DNA from: Acidimicrobiales bacterium
GTDB lineage: Bacteria; Actinomycetota; Acidimicrobiia; Acidimicrobiales; Iamiaceae
Direction: 5' to 3'
DNA: 51,807 bases
Assembly: GCA_025463365.1 (NCBI GenBank)
Contig: JAOBWM010000102.1
Coordinates: 1 to 51,807, forward strand
The translations under genes and the position numbers were made by a program. How positions within the stretch are numbered: the first letter of the stretch is position 1; each line of letters starts with the position of its first letter. The notes beneath the pieces are model-generated. The model had not been told where the DNA came from. It saw only the letters and a list, made by a program, of their open reading frames with translations, and did not search any database. Shown piece after piece: positions 50,791-51,807 of the stretch.

Positions 50791-51807
50791 ATGGACGAGG
50801 AGCGAGCGGCGCTGACCGACCTGATGGCCAGGGCCGACGAGCTCGAGGACCAGTGGCGGTGGGAGGAGTCGCTCGCCGCCTGGGAGGCGGCGCGCGCCGC
50901 GGCCGAGGGCGACGAGCGGGCACTCGGCGACTGCGAGGCCGGCCGTGGTCGGGTCCTGTTCGCCCTCGACCGTCACGATGAGGCCGATGCGGCCGAGGAC
51001 GTCGCCCGGCGCCACTACCTCGACGCCGGCCACCCCGCGCTCGCCCTCGTGTGCGAGGCGAACCAGGCGTGGCAGCGCGGGATCAGCGGCGAGGTCCAGG
51101 TTGGTCTCGATCAGGCGTTGGCCGCGGTCGAGGGCATCAGCGCCCTGACCGACGCCGACGACGACGAGCTGGTCTTGGCCGACGGGCGGGCGCGGCAGGC
51201 CGCGGCCCGGCTCCTGTTCGCCGCCGACCGGCCCGACGAGGGCACGGCGGCCTACCTGGCGGCGCGGGACCGCTACGCCGACGCCGGCGATGCCCGCCGG
51301 GTGGCGCGCTGCGATGCGTCGCTGGCCGCCGACCTGCTCGCCGTCGGCCGCAACGAGGACGCCGAGGGCCGGGCCGAGGCGGCGCTGGCCGCGTTCTCCC
51401 TGCTCGACGCGGCCGCGGATGCCGGCCGGATGGAGCTCGTGCTCGGCCAGATCCGGGTCCAGGACCCCGAGCGGCTGGGCGAGGCCCTCGAATCGTTCGT
51501 CGCCGCCAAGGACCGCTTCGCCGACCTGGACCTGCCGGCGTTCACGGCCGAGGCCCTGCACCTCGAGGGGCTCACGCTGACCGCGCTCGGCCGCGACGAC
51601 GACGCCGTCGACGCGTTCGAGGCGGCGGTCGAGGCGGGCGAGGCCGCCGGCCTCGATGCCGGGGTCGCGGCCACCCGCCTCGAGCTCGGCCCCGCGCTGG
51701 CCCGGCTGGGCCACGACGAGGAGGCAACCCGCTGCCTCGACGCGGCCCGCGAGCAGATGACCGCCGCCGGCGACGGCGTGGGTGCGGCGCGCGCCTCGTA
51801 CGCCCTG
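50791..51807 (+). CDS. TPR-repeat protein (cut by right edge)
   Basis: Starts at ATG 50791 (MDEERAALTDLMARADELED) and stays open through all 339 codons to the end of the window. The sequence is a run of helix pairs about 35-40 residues long rich in Ala, Glu, Asp and Arg: AAWEAARAAAEGDERALGDC, then RHYLDAGHPALALVCEANQA, then LEGLTLTALGRDDDAVDAFE. This is the tetratricopeptide pattern. There is no signal peptide, so it is a cytoplasmic scaffold. Its C-terminal half and any partner domain lie beyond the window. It is divergent from the RND transporter. Confidence 0.75.
   Translation, partial: MDEERAALTDLMARADELEDQWRWEESLAAWEAARAAAEGDERALGDCEAGRGRVLFALDRHDEADAAEDVARRHYLDAGHPALALVCEANQAWQRGISGEVQVGLDQALAAVEGISALTDADDDELVLADGRARQAAARLLFAADRPDEGTAAYLAARDRYADAGDARRVARCDASLAADLLAVGRNEDAEGRAEAALAAFSLLDAAADAGRMELVLGQIRVQDPERLGEALESFVAAKDRFADLDLPAFTAEALHLEGLTLTALGRDDDAVDAFEAAVEAGEAAGLDAGVAATRLELGPALARLGHDEEATRCLDAAREQMTAAGDGVGAARASYAL

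Overview
The window is very GC-rich, with strong G/C preference at third codon positions, many GTG/TTG starts and stop-start overlaps. It looks like a chromosomal segment of a high-GC actinobacterium. The gene content fits an Acidimicrobiia-type lineage best: two F420-type luciferase-like oxidoreductases, several acyl-CoA dehydrogenases, a wax-ester synthase/DGAT, the actinobacterial mismatch endonuclease NucS, a DUF3039 protein and a VanW protein. The lineage is inferred from gene content; there is no rRNA in the window.

Layout. 1-2.3 kb: a cut-off SDR, a DUF4388 gene, and an accessory spot. In that spot a GNAT acetyltransferase gene lies between perfect 19-bp inverted repeats, and the left repeat abuts the C-terminal remnant of a tyrosine recombinase. 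2.3-6.5 kb: a divergent pyruvate kinase, a receiver protein and a hybrid histidine kinase whose own receiver has Glu in place of the phospho-acceptor Asp. 6.6-11.1 kb: a leftward run of Ser/Thr kinase, F420-type oxidoreductase, SDR, a 92-aa protein and a Mug-type DNA glycosylase. 11.2-16.4 kb: a RecB-type nuclease, PAP2 phosphatase and WS/DGAT (probable triacylglycerol synthesis), then a rightward TetR gene with two coupled orphan genes. 16.4-31.7 kb: acyl-CoA/lipid metabolism (two acyl-CoA dehydrogenases, an acyl-CoA synthetase, an SDR, an F420-type oxidoreductase, a nitronate monooxygenase-like enzyme). Mixed in are gamma-glutamyltransferase, an SGNH lipoprotein, an ECF sigma/membrane-partner pair and a MarR-MFS efflux pair. 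31.7-42 kb: a geranylgeranyl-reductase-like flavoprotein, VanW, an SDR plus MaoC hydratase pair, a secreted metalloprotease with DUF4214, DUF4253, NucS and an AarF/UbiB kinase. 42-51.8 kb: a GAF-PAS-GAF-PP2C phosphatase, the sulfate-activation set cysQ-cysD-cysN-cysC, an RND/MMPL transporter, and the start of a TPR protein cut by the right edge.

The most coherent regulatory signal is an 18-bp perfect palindrome, CTTGACCG-NN-CGGTCAAG. It occurs four times (16429, 25401, 29305, 31663), each time just upstream of a gene for acyl-CoA or flavin-dependent lipid metabolism, and it probably marks one regulon. Other unexplained structures are the inverted-repeat GNAT cassette, an 80-bp tandem repeat that folds into two hairpins, in-frame 15-bp tandem repeats in three unrelated genes, and a 31-bp dyad in front of the marR gene. 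No rRNA, tRNA, CRISPR array or complete transposase gene was seen.
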